From Limnephilus marmoratus (Eukaryota; Arthropoda; Insecta; Trichoptera; Limnephilidae): DNA of 64,000 bases. The position numbers and the translations under genes are program-made. A model generated the notes under the pieces. The model saw only the letters and a program-made list of their open reading frames with translations. It was not told the origin of the DNA and did no database searches. The stretch is taken from positions 1,674,001 to 1,738,000 of the forward strand of contig OU862922.1 in assembly GCA_917880885.1 (NCBI GenBank), in the 5' to 3' direction. Within the stretch, counting starts at the first letter, position 1. Each line of letters opens with the position of its first letter. Below are positions 20,138-31,600 of this stretch, one piece after another.

Positions 20138-20666
20138 GTTTAACGGAACCTATGTTATAATCTACGCATTCACAGTTTGCGTCAATTTGATTATTTTATA
20201 TTAAAACACTTTTTGCAAGTTATGCTTTAAAATATTAAGGTAAATTAACTTGGTGCTCGTACGTATTCAATATGAATACATAGTTTTATCCATAAACAAA
20301 CCCAAATTACTACTCATTTACTGTCAAACTATTGTGAAATTAGATATGAGCGCATCAGCAGAATGCTGCCTGCTCATTACATAATAATAATAATAAATAT
20401 TTCAAGAAAGGCTTCGCTTACAAATCCAATTTTGTATCGGTGACTCAATCCAATATTGTATTTGTTAACCTTTATTGAAAGATTTGAGTTTGTTTATGGA
20501 CGAAACTATTTATTCATATTGAATAAGTACAATCACAAACAATTAATTTACCTTAATATTTTAAAACATAACTTGCAAAAAGTGTTTTAACGTTAAATAA
20601 TTAAATTGACTCCACCTGTGTCTGCGCCGCGTGAATGCATAGATTATAACTTAGGTTCCGTTGACC
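20138..20666. mobile_element. Long-TIR non-autonomous element (about 530 bp)
   Basis: Arms of about 165 bp (20138-20302 and 20488-20666) are inverted copies. They start AACGGAACCTATGTTATAAT and end in its complement, and share CACTTTTTGCAAGTTATG and the TCAATATGAATA block. The centre is non-coding. Target duplication unclear. Confidence 0.75.
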
Positions 20667-20672
20667 GAGTGA

Positions 20673-20815
20673 ATCAGATACTTGAGTCGGGGCCATGTCA
20701 AGAATCAGAATAATAGAAGAGAATGTATGAGACGATGTATGAATGTAAACGAGGTAAGGAGTGTGTGCCAAGACCGAGTTGTTTGGAGGTCCGTCTTCTC
20801 TGCCCTGTTAGTTGG
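20673..20815 (+). repeat. Dispersed LINE-derived fragment
   Basis: Contains GAGACGATGTATGAATGTAA and CCAAGACCGAGTTGTTTGG. The complement of the same text is at 25836-25940, and a more decayed relative is at 61400-61585. Probably the 3' region of an RTE-like LINE. Confidence 0.55.
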
Positions 20816-21044
20816 TTTAATTTCATATGATACAATTTATTTCTTTTTCAGAAATTTCGTCCCACTCTGATGGAAAAGGGCAGTGGTCGATGTATGGTAC
20901 TGTCGCTGATGACTGCTCTAGAGTAGTGAAGAAATGCTGGTGACTGAGGCGATGATATCTTCACTGGGATCTCCTGTATTTAATTATATAAATAATATGA
21001 AGTTACTGAAAGAATTACAAATATAAGATGTGGTGTTTTTTTAG

Positions 21045-21628
21045 CGCGGTCGAGTGTTTGTATAGGAGTTTGGTTAGGAGTGGGCTTGAGACTGGGTCGG
21101 TGGTTTGGAGCCCACACCAACTGAAGTATTCCCTGCTGTTGGAGAAGGTTCAGAAGAAATTTCCGAGATTTCTTTACCTGAGGGAGTATGACTACTACCC
21201 GTGGCTCTACCCTACCTACCGACTTTCTCTTGAGCATGACCGGATGAAGGGATGTGCTCATTGTAACACATTTCTTCAGACTGATTCATGTACGGTTCGA
21301 AAACTCGGCTAACATGGAGAGCATTAGTTTCTATGTTCCCAATGGTTATCTCCGTCACCAACACCATAGACTGTTTTATATCCCCGCTTGCAGAACTAAC
21401 TTGCCGATGGTTATGCCAGTCGGGAGAGCAGTCTTATTGTTAAATAGAATCACTTCGAATATCGATATGTTTAACATCAATGACGCACAATTCAAACGAC
21501 AAGCTTTGTTGCTGGTAGTCTAAATCTGTTTATTTTAATAGCTGTAGATACCTATTTTTTTCTTTTAAAAATGCTGTGAAATTGTAATTTTGTAGTATTT
21601 TTTAAATGAATAAATTGAATTGAATTGT
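21045..21628 (+). pseudogene. LINE reverse-transcriptase C-terminus with 3' tail
   Basis: Plus-strand reading CLYRSLVRSGLETGSVVWSP, LLLEKVQKKFPRFLYLREY and YPWLYPTYR, then after a frameshift near 21250-21300 SFYVPNGYLRHQHHRLFYI, PACRTNL and RAVLLLNRI. It ends in a stop, a 3' untranslated region and the microsatellite-like tail AATAAATTGAATTGAATTG. 5'-truncated and broken. Confidence 0.8.
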
Positions 21629-21639
21629 ATGTTTTGAAT

Positions 21640-23040
21640 CCAGCTTTTTATTTGAGTTTTGAGTTATAATGTTGCTGTTGATTGTTAAATGAAAGTGGAG
21701 TTCATTAAAGTAGTATTGCTTCACAGCAAAATTGTTTAATTGAAACGATGTGAATATTTCCTCGGCGCCAATTTTTTTAAGGTCTTTTAATATAATTTTC
21801 ATGACATTTTTTGGGTTTTAATTAGTGAATTTATTAATTAGAATATAGTAATTATATATGATAATATAAAAGTTCAGGTTTACCCAATTTTTTTTGTATT
21901 TCTACAACGGTTTGAACAAAAAAACCTTTCCGGGAAGGACAAAGTTAGAAGTAAACATAAGAAAGGCTCAAGTTTATGTAGGGAAACCTAAGACAAAATA
22001 AAGTTATAAGTAATTATTTTATTTATTATCCTTTTGTGTTTTGCAATTTGAGTATTTTTAATAAAATATATGTTTCACTTTATGCCATTTTAATTATTTT
22101 TACCTATGAACCATGTTTTCCTATCTCCTTCAGCCAAATATATCACACATACTTACTTTAAACATAATATCACACATACTTTAAACATGTAGTTTATTGT
22201 AATTTAAATTACTCTAATCAGACATTTTGCAAGTTATGTACTTTCAAACCCCTCAGGCTCTGGCTAATTTAATTGGTTTTCAGAACAACTCACACAGGAC
22301 TCATAAAAATCATTGTATCTCCCTTACCATCATGGTTAGAAATATGAACTAAACGGTGTTGGAAAGAGAAAATATCTCGCTTTTGATTTTTATTTAAATC
22401 TAAAAGTTGACCACAAAATAGTTGTAAACCTAAACCTTTATTATGAAACCAAAGTTGCCAGTGGCGATTTGAAAGAAAAAACAAGAAACTTTGTGAATTT
22501 TTTAAAAACTATTTTACATGAAATGACAAAAATGTGAGGTGGTGATAACGTTTATAATACATTTGTCTAATAAAATATGCGTGTGTGTGTTTTTTTTTTT
22601 CATTTCCAGTAATTTTAGTGGGAAAAAACGTAAGGTGAGACATTTTTTATATTGTATTCAAAACATTTATGTTTAGAAAAGTACATGGTTACTTCTAATA
22701 ATAAAATTTGATAGCGTATTTCATCACCTTTCAAAAAAAGTTTTTAGTTTTCGGATAGGTTCTCAAATATTCCATTAATTAGGAATTTAATGCGAAGCAG
22801 AAACATTTTGACCTCCAAAAAATAGGCCTGAGTTCTGACTAGTTCAAACATCGCAATTACGGTAATTTGGTAAATTTAATACCATTATTATGTGAAGAAT
22901 ACTTCACTAATCAGTTTTACAGTCAAAACTTACGACAATATTAAGTTTTCTTTTGTTAAAATACGTCAATATCGATAATTGTCGTCAATGTCACACTTTA
23001 ACGTCAATCAAAACCTCGCTAATGACAGCCCGTACGGTCT
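21640..23040. other. AT-rich spacer
   Basis: No gene or paired termini supported. A short T run after GTGTGTGTG lies near 22580. Confidence 0.4.
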
Positions 23041-23047
23041 CCTTTAG

Positions 23048-23080
23048 ATCCTTTCCTTTGCGAAGCGCAAAGGAAAGGAT
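23048..23080. repeat. Perfect 15-bp hairpin
   Basis: ATCCTTTCCTTTGCG, loop AAG, CGCAAAGGAAAGGAT. It lies just inside the right boundary motif of the 18904-23172 interval. Confidence 0.8.
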
Positions 23081-23496
23081 TGAACTGTCATCGAGAGAAC
23101 GTGAATCGCAATTGACGTTAATTTGAAGGAAAGGAAAGGATCACTGCGTTAAAAAGAACGGGAATCGCGCTCCTGGAGAGAAATAATTTTCGTAAAATTA
23201 GTAATATAACGTCAAAAAACAACGTTACCTCCGTTACCTACGTTAAGTGTCAAGGACACAAAGCACTCTTTTCAGGGTGAATTGCCTAAAACCAAAAAAA
23301 AAAAAAGTGTCAAGGAACACACATACAGTCACAACTCTGTACACCTACAATAACAATATCTAGAAAAATAATTAGACGATGAGTTTTCAAGTTTCAAGTC
23401 GATAGGATAGGTACTTAGGTAGGTTAGTAGGGCTAGTACATAAATATACCAAACCAAGGCGCGCGAATAAGGAACTCCAGTGAAAAATATATTATA

Positions 23497-24420
23497 CTAG
23501 CTGGTACCCGGCACGCGTTGCAATGCCATTCAAAGAAATATTTTTTTCTCCCTGCATGTCTATTCCCAAGCATCCCCGTTCCCCTCCCGCGCCCCTTCCC
23601 CTCCTTTGTTTCCCTTCCACCTTCCCCGCCTTCCCCCTCCCTCGACACCCTTCCCCACCTCCTTCGTAACCCTCCCCTCCTGACTTCTCTCCCTACCGCT
23701 AAAATATATGAAATACACATTTTCAAACCACTCGCGCACCACCCGTAGTTAGGCTTGTTGAAAAAGTATCGATATATCGATATTTTTAATTCAATATATC
23801 GATATTTTTAGTCGATATATTTTGATCCGATATATCGATACAAAATATCCAATATCGAAAATTGTATCAAAAACGATATTTTTTTAAATTTATGTATTTA
23901 AAGTCACTAGAATCCAAAACCGTATAGGAACGAACGGAAAAAAGAAACTGTATTGGGTCATGACACCTGGCGGTTTTCGCCATTTTTTTCTAAGCCACTC
24001 CTATGTGTTGGTTCCCAATTGTCTATGATTATTGACTATACTTTGCTCCAAACACGAAGTCCTTTTTGACAGATTAATACACCAATACAATGGCAATGAC
24101 AATGACAAACTATGTATGCGTCTCAGTTTACATATAAGTTAGAAGACAACTTTTTAGTTTTTGATATTTTTGTAATTATTAGGTAATAAAAATGAATAGT
24201 GATAAAAATACCTTCATTTTTATTGAGATTTTTGTACATTAAAAAAAGCAAATTGTGTATAAAAATTATTATTGATAATATTGAGCTGAATACATTATTA
24301 TTTTAAAAACGCAAAATCTCTTGAAAATTTGACCGATATATCGTTTTTTTTTTTCACTTTCGATATCCCTACCCGTAGTCAGTTTTTTATACAAATTTCA
24401 TAACGTCAGAGCTTACCATC
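23497..24420 (-). mobile_element. Helitron-like element, minus orientation, interrupted
   Basis: Begins at ACTAGCTGGTACCCGGCACG, the reverse of a GCCGGGTACCAGCTAGT 3' end, then a C-rich core (23570-23690) and AATATATGAAATACACA. The same order occurs at 32217 and, with variation, 30062. The hAT-like element at 23750-24371 is inserted in it, after which the Helitron text resumes (ATACAAATTTCATAACG). Confidence 0.65.
23750..24371. mobile_element. hAT-like non-autonomous element, TATCGATA-rich
   Basis: Starts TAGG and ends CCTA, flanked by perfect 8-bp duplications CCCGTAGT (23742-23749 and 24372-24379). The left 150 bp is a cluster of TATATCGATA repeats. The interior does not code. It is inserted in the Helitron copy. 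Confidence 0.75.
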
Positions 24421-24434
24421 TTACCATTATATAT

Positions 24435-24710
24435 ATTAAAATTGAAATTCAAACACTTTTTAACTTTTTTCCACTTACATATTTCACCAGTACCGGTTTC
24501 ATCCTATTATGGACATCTTCAGGCTGGCATTTGACATTCTTTTGTTACAGAATTTATACAAAATTAGGTACGTATAATATAATTTATATAAATTCTGTAA
24601 CAAAAGAATGTCGATTGCCAGCCTGAAGATGTCCATAATAGGATGAAACCGGTACTGGTGAAATAAATAAGTGGAAAAAAGTTAAAAAGTGTTTCAATTT
24701 CATTTTTAAT
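24435..24710. repeat. Large foldback with hammerhead-like core, Penelope-type
   Basis: Arms of about 124 bp (24435-24558 and 24587-24710) around a 28-nt spacer. Each arm carries CTGAAGA, a short GTCC/GGAT stem, GAAAC and CCGGTACTGG: the CUGANGA / stem II / GAAA / stem III order of the short hammerheads in Penelope-like elements. The base expected after the cleavage-site U is G here, which argues against activity. The arms are head to head. Confidence 0.7.
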
Positions 24711-24949
24711 ACAGTAGAATTCCACCACGAATAACAGTACAATAAATAAACTTATATAAGTATATACTTATATAAATTTAGGTTCCATATGTTTGTGTCC
24801 GCAAATCTCGGAAAGTGATGATGGATTGACTCAATTTTTTTAAAGAACATTGCATTTTAGCAGAAGTGTTTCTATAGTATTTTTTATACAAATTTCATAA
24901 CGCCAGAGCTTACCAAAATAATTGAGTTTTTTTACATTAATTTATTTTT

Positions 24950-25152
24950 GGTAATTGTTCGGAACAAACGTCAACGGTTAATACGCACTTTTTTTTGATA
25001 AAACTTTTAAAATTAAGATAATATACACAAGCCCGCTACACAAACCCTGCGTAGCCAAACAAACCATTCAAAAACGTAGGCTGTTTTTTAAAGTAAAGAT
25101 GACATACACAATCCCGTTACATAACCGTTGACGTTTGTTCCGAATATTTACC
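24950..25152. mobile_element. MITE family A (203 bp)
   Basis: Ends GGTAATTGTTCGGAACAAAC and its mirror GTTTGTTCCGAATATTTACC share about 28 of 31 bp. A larger relative is at 47381-48326, and internal pieces are duplicated at 38934-39431. Confidence 0.8.
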
Positions 25153-25472
25153 ATTATTTCGACTTGCGCGTCACACATATTGAGAATATTTGGTAATTAA
25201 CTGTACAAAAAACCGGTTACAAACGTCAGTGAAGTTGTCAAGTTGAATTTTGTACCGTGGAATGTTTTGTCAGCAAATCCGCTGTCAGTTTGGCTTTATT
25301 TTGTAATATTCCTTATTCATCATTCATCACTTATGAATATTCATAACTATTACTTACCTAGTTGATTTTCTCGAATCGCATTTGTTTCTTTAGTTTACTT
25401 TCGGAAATCGTATCTATCGGTTGCGCAGCTTCCGGGCTTCCGTTAAATTTCTGCAATTATAAATTTTTGAAA

Positions 25473-25614
25473 ATGTTTTGCGCCATTCTTGTTATCGTGA
25501 CCCTCCTGTACATGTTTTGGGATGTCAATTACTTTATAAGAATACTCGCGACCATCGGACTTGGAAGATTATTCGACAAAAAATGCAAACTCAACGAAGC
25601 GACAACTATTTACG
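25473..25614 (+). CDS. THEM6: THEM6-like exon 1
   Basis: ATG in context GAAAATG, ends TTTACG before donor GTAAAT. Codes the membrane anchor and [20 protein letters not shown]. Carries one base into exon 2. Confidence 0.88.
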
Positions 25615-28600
25615 GTAAATTTTTATTTTCTTATTTTTAACTGTAATAAAGCAGTGGCTACGAAAAACTTTGCAACGAAGCGGTAAGCTGAAAGCTCATT
25701 GGCTCTGGAGCTCATCGCACCCAGAGGTTGCGGGATCGAGATCCGACGTTGGAAAATCAAATTTATTTAAGTATTCAATTTGTATTGTTTTTTTTCACCC
25801 AAGCATTAAAATAATTTGAACTAACTATCTAACTAACCATTTCCGCAGGGGTAGGCAGAGAGGACGGACCGCCAAACAACTCGGTCTTGGCACACACTCT
25901 TTGCCTCATTCACATTCATACATCGTCTCATAATAATAATAGTTCATTCCAGAACTAGCTGATGCGGACACGCGTTTCTGTAGCTAAAGAAACACAACGC
26001 CATCTATCGGATGGTTACTCAAGCTTTATAACCACCGTCATCTGTTAATTTACATACAAATCAAATCCACACCGCCCGCTTGCCAGCCCGCTCTCCACCA
26101 CATACAGACATTCTCCTTTATATTTCAATCAATTTACACAAAACCTTGACAAATTATATACTTACCTAAACCTTCCTCATAAATCACTCTATCTATTGGT
26201 GAAAACCGCATGAAAATCCGTTCAGTAGTTTTTGAGTTTATCGCGAACAGACAGACGGACAGACAGACAGACACAGCGGAGGACTTTAATTTGTAATATG
26301 TAGAGATGTAGAGATGTATGCAGGGGTAGTGCATTTCAATTCATTCCATATTTCAAAATAATATAAAAATAGACAAATAACAATATATACAGTTTGTCAA
26401 ATAAGAGTAGAAAATATATGAGGGCGCCACTGTTGATCAAATGGAAATACTAAACACATAACTCATGGTGTTAAAGTAAAGCTGTGTAACCTACATTTTT
26501 ATAAAAAATTAAAAAGGCATAATAGTGGAAAAAATATTTTTTCATTGCAGTATAGATACCCGCCGATCTCAAAATTAGAATTGCGTATAGGTATATTATT
26601 ATTATACCTTTGCAATGTTGTGTTAACATAATGAAGAATAACTATAATGTAATAAAATACAAAGCAGAGTTTAGAAATTGCTCACATTTATTTAATACTA
26701 GATAAAGTACCTAGCGTTGCCCGGGCTTTAGATCATGTCTCTAATTTTAGATCTGAATATATTTAACTCATTCAGATCTAAAAGTAGTTACGATACGATA
26801 CGATACGATTGTACCACCCCAGCCAGGAGTACTCCTGTCCCGGTGAGACCGGTACACCAGGGGGCACTGATTTGTTAGGACTGGAACACATGCTCTGAGG
26901 ATGGGAAGGAGGTTGCAGTTTAATCGACCGGTATACATGGCAACCTAATAAGCCAATATTGGAATGTAGGATGGGCAGGAATAAAGGAACGGATTGAGCG
27001 TTGTATTGTTTTTTTTTGTTTTTTCCCCCCTTTCTATGTATCTTCCTTCTTCTTGCCTCTTCTCGGCTCTTTTGGATCTTCTTGACTCTTCTTGTCACTT
27101 GCATCTTCATGGATCTTCTCTCTTTTTTTTCCTTGCTTCTTCTTGTCTCTTCTTGTCTCTTCTTGCCTTTCTTGGCTCTTCTTGCCGCTTTGGCTTTTGT
27201 TGTCTCTTCTTGTGACTTCTGGGGTCTTCTAGTCTCTTCTTGCTTCTTGGATCTTCTTGCTTCTTCTTGGCTCTTTTGGTATCTTCTTGCCTCTTCTTGA
27301 ATCTTTTCGACTCTTCTTGGCTTTTCTTGTCTCTTCTTGCTTCTTCGTGAGTCATCTTGTCTCTCCGGAGATCTTCTCATCTCTTCTTGGTTTTTCTTCG
27401 ATCTTCTCGCCTCTTGGCTCTTTTGGTATTTTGTCTCTTCTTGCCTCTTCTTGAATCGCCTCGTCTCTTCTCCTCTTTTCTCGGCTCTTCTTGTCTCTTC
27501 ATGCTTCTTCTTGTGTCTTCTTATCTCTTCCGGATATTCTCGTCTCTTCTTGGTTCTTCTTGTCTCTTCTTATCTCTACTTGTCTCTTCTAGTGACTCGT
27601 GGCTCTGCTTACATCTCCCACCCCCCTGGAACCCCTTCCGCACGCCTTGTCTCCATTGGCTCTTCTTTACTCGCTTTTTCTCCTCTTGGTTCTTCTTGAC
27701 TCTTTTTGAGTCTTCTTACTTCTTACCGCCCATTCTTGGCTCTTCTGTACTCTTCTTGGATCTAGCTTTGGATTGGAACTAGCCACTTTGTTCCGCCACG
27801 TAACCACACCCCACTCCCACCCATTCACTTTCTCATTTAATTCTTTCGCTTCTGAAATAATCCGATTTCTTCCTCCTGAATCTTCCAATCTTCTTGCCGC
27901 TTTTTTTGGCTTTCGTTGTCTTTTCTTGTGTGTTTGGGATCTTCTCGTATCTTATCAACTCTTCTTTGCTCTTCTTGCATCCTCTCGCCTCTTTTTGACT
28001 TATTTTGTCTCTTCTTGTCTTTTCTTGAATCTTCTCGAATTTTCTTGGATGTTCTCATCCTCTTCTTGGTTATTGTTGTCTCTTCTAGTGACTCGTGACC
28101 TTGCTTGCATCTCTCCCCCCCCCCCCGACCCTATCCGCACGCCTTCTCTCCATTGGCTCTTCTTATCTCTTCTTGACTCGTCTTGTCACCTCTTTGTTCT
28201 TCTTGACCCTTCTTGACTCTTTTAGAAAGCTTCTTACTTCTTACCGCCCATTCTTGGCTTTTCTGTACCCTTCTTGGATCTAGCTTTGAATTGGAACTAT
28301 CCACTTAATACCGCCACGCAACCCCTCACCACCCCCACCCATTCACCCTCTCACTATTATTACCCAGTGGTAATGGCTTCTGAAATAATCCGATTTCTTC
28401 ATCCTTCATCTTCATTTCCGTGAAATATATACATAAAAAATAATAAAAACTTTCCAAAGAAATTAAAAATTAAAAATTCCTTATCTATGCACAAATTCCT
28501 TGTTCGAACAAGATGACACTCCTCTGAAATGTAAATAAATAAAGGCCGACTGGAAAAAATAAACAATTCAGAAAAATATCTTTAAAACAGTGCTCACTAT

Positions 28601-31600
28601 TATTTAAGTTGTTGTATTATGTATTATGAAAATAAACAAACTTCACCCCATCAACAAAATTAACAAAACTCTTCAACCAATAAATAAAAGTGAACATATA
28701 TCTTATTGGTGTGGTGCATTCCTTGTTTCCTTAATGGTTGGTTATCACCACTTGAGATGTCAAAGACCGTCTGTTTACAAATCATACAAAGAATACGAAT
28801 TAAGTTTTAAAACATATAATTGAAATCGAGCGTAACATCTCTCTCGGAAGAGATAAAAAAAATTTCGCGAAATTTAGCAGATATTATTGATTGTAACGCA
28901 TGTTTATGACAATTTTCGGGAAGGTAGCTTGAAGGAAACAATAGTTATTTGAAAAACAAGTCCGCATCAATGTGGAAGCGTCATAGAAAATATAAAAACC
29001 GTCTGAAAATAAACAATTAGATAAATTAAATGAACTTAATAAGCTAAATTAAAATGAAAAAAAAACGTTTAATAATAATATTGCAATTCTCATATTTTTC
29101 CTCTTGTCTGAGTCGAGGACATTTGCATTCACTAGATAAGTTTGTTCAGATTGTAGACAACTGCTCCACCAGTAAATAAATACGCAATTAGGCAGCGCCC
29201 TCCAAATTCTCGTGACATGGAGACATAACCCACTATTGGTGTTATGTCTCCATCTGGGCACAAAGATGTCTACATAATAAATAATAACAATATGACCCTC
29301 GTCTTTTAACGCTTCAAATATCAACGCTTCCAGTGAATCGCAACATTTTTCTTCCGAGTGCTGCAACCTAAAATTAGCAACAATTCGTAGCATCTTGTGG
29401 AACGTCAAGCGTCCCAACGGTTGAACACCTCTGACATGAGCCCATAAATAAACAAAACTTCAATGTTATGAATAAAATTGAAATAGGATCTTATCTTATG
29501 ATGCTGTGGGTCCTTTGTCCAAAATTGAAATCAGTTGCGAACTTTAACACCCGTTTTAGCACTTTTAGCACGATGCAAAACCAATTATCTCAATCTCATA
29601 ACAAAGCTTTCACTAAAACACGTATTTTGACACATTTTCAAAGACATTCGGCCAGAAACGCCCAAGTTAGAGCAATAAATACACGAGAGCGATAAAAACA
29701 CGTCTTGTCAGAATGAACTGCACTCTCTTCCCCATGAACTCATTCAGATCTAAAAGTAGTGTAACTAAACTCACCATTAGTGATTCTTCCTTTCTATCTA
29801 TTGTTAAATTCAAATTTATGTTAAAGCAAATCGCTTTATAAATCACCTTTTAATCAAACTTATGTCATGAAGAAAAAATGTTTTTTAAAATGTGGTGTAC
29901 TGTGTTCTATACGTTCAGTGTCATTGCACTTCAAAACAATATTTGACAGTTAAATTGGTGTTGCCAGTCTACAAATTTAGTAGTTCAAGTTTTTATATTT
30001 TCTACTCTTATTTGACAGACTATACCTACTTGAAATCAATGTCAATTTAATATTATATAATACTAGCGAGTTCCCGGCATGTGTTGCAATTTTCCCTGCA
30101 TCCCCTTCCCCTCCCGCGGTTCCCCTTAACCTTCCCCCCTCCCGACTTCTCCTTCCACCGTCCCGTGACCCCCCTCCAGCTTTCCCCTATCACCGTCCAC
30201 TCTTTCCCCCTCCAGCGTTTCCCTCTCCCCTCCCACATACCTCTTACACCTTCCCCGCTTTTCTCCCTCCCTCATCGCCCCTCCTGCGAACCTCCCTTCT
30301 TCGTTCCCCTTCCCCCTTCCTGCATTCTCCTCCCCCCTCTATCCTTCTGAACTAAATGAAATACACTCATTTTTTAAACAACTTGCGAGCCATCTATTTT
30401 TCATAACAACTCAACAAAGTGGTATTTCAACACCCATTTGAAAAGTAATTTTAAAAGATGAAATTTTCCTGATTTTTATTAAGCAGTTCTCTATCTGATC
30501 TAACCCGCCTGAGAATTTCTGTGTTGGTGATCATGTAACCTATTTAACCAAGTTTTTTAATCTCTTTTTAAAGGAGTGATGAAGTTGCACACTGTTGAGT
30601 TGTCTGGCCACCATATCTGGAAATACAGAAAATGAATGCAAATATCCGTTGTGATATTGGGCCGTCTCCCGTCTCCAGAGAGGCATCAGGATAATATTTG
30701 CATCTCTCAGTACCGCAATGGTGAAAGAACCAACTTTCAAAATGTTATAAATAGGTTTAGCTCGATTATGTCATTTTAATGATTTACCGGTCAGTGGCTG
30801 AGTTGGCATAGCGTTTGAGTTCCACTCAGACGTCCCGTGTTCGATTCCTCGGCTGGCTAAGTCGTCCATCACGACTCAAGCAACATTTTCCACTTACTAT
30901 GGTGGTAGTAGGAGATTTTCAAATGTTGTCGGGTTATTGGAAACGTTTGTCTTTCTTTAAAAAAAATTATCAGATTTGAATAGTCAGGTTTGTACATCTC
31001 CTTCCCATCCACTTCCCTCAGCCCCATACACTTGATTTGGGGTGCCATAGTCCCACTGGCTTCGGGCAGTTGGGATTTTTATGTGGTATCACAAAATTTT
31101 CTTTGCATAGTAGGTAGGTACATAGTTCTAAATGAAAGATTTTATTGTTCCCACTAGAATCTTACAAAATCTAAAACAAACGTACAAGAGTATGAAGTGT
31201 ATATTTTATAACATCCCTGAAATCTTCCACCTCGTCCATCACCACAACTTATTTAAGATACCACTCAGCCGAACAGATGTTCTAGCATTACGGCATGGTA
31301 AGAGGAATAGTGTTATTAAATGATATTTCCTAAACAGTAGATATATTTAAATCTTTAAATAACTTAAAAACTTTTTTGTATATCTGTCTTCCCAAATGAT
31401 AAAAAGTGATCCACTTGAGCGACAGATCAATTTAAAACTTTTTCCTCAGATTGCTCGTGATTTTTTGGTGATCATTTTGAATGTTTTCCGCCCACATTAA
31501 AAAATCATATCTTAACTTAATAATTCAAAAAGTACAAATGCATCTAGGGAAAATTTGCCTAAAACTGGCAGCAAAGCAATCTGAGGTATTTTAACCCGTC

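Larger units (their letters stand above)
18904..23172. repeat. 4.3-kb interval bounded by inverted GAGCGCGATTCCCGTTCTTT motifs
   Basis: GAGCGCGATTCCCGTTCTTT at 18906 onward is mirrored by AAAGAACGGGAATCGCGCTC ending at about 23172. A second weaker copy lies inside each end (GCGATTCCCGTTCT near 18989; AGAACGTGAATCGC near 23098). No target duplication was found. Whether this is one large transposon or two separate repeat copies is open. Confidence 0.4.
26789..29736 (-). mobile_element. Retroelement insertion with perfect 24-bp target duplication
   Basis: The 24 bp at 26765-26788 (AACTCATTCAGATCTAAAAG...) is repeated exactly at 29737-29760. The left end, after the duplication, is a (TACGA)n run on the plus strand, the microsatellite tail of a minus-strand LINE or LINE-dependent element. 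About 200 bp next to the tail read in decayed frame like a LINE C-terminus or 3' region. No reverse transcriptase was found in the rest, so it is a non-autonomous or internally rearranged copy. The centre is a CT-rich array. Confidence 0.7.
26393..30034. repeat. Terminal-inverted-repeat pair enclosing the 26.8-29.7 kb retroelement
   Basis: GTTTGTCAAATAAGAGTAGA at the left is mirrored by TCTACTCTTATTTGACAGAC at 30015-30034, and a third copy of this end is at 63296. Without the 2.9-kb retroelement the host element would be about 0.7 kb. It also contains a Helitron-like GTTGCCCGGGC end near 26717. Confidence 0.5.

Noticed and set aside
26778..27888. Long minus-strand frames rich in R, K, Q and E, and plus-strand leucine/serine-rich frames
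   Set aside because: They follow the TCTTCTTG array in every frame, have no independent start or domain, and vary with the repeat unit.
31132..31323. 63-codon plus-strand frame ([20 protein letters not shown]...)
   Set aside because: Isolated, short, no splice context or family; may be chance in AT-rich DNA.
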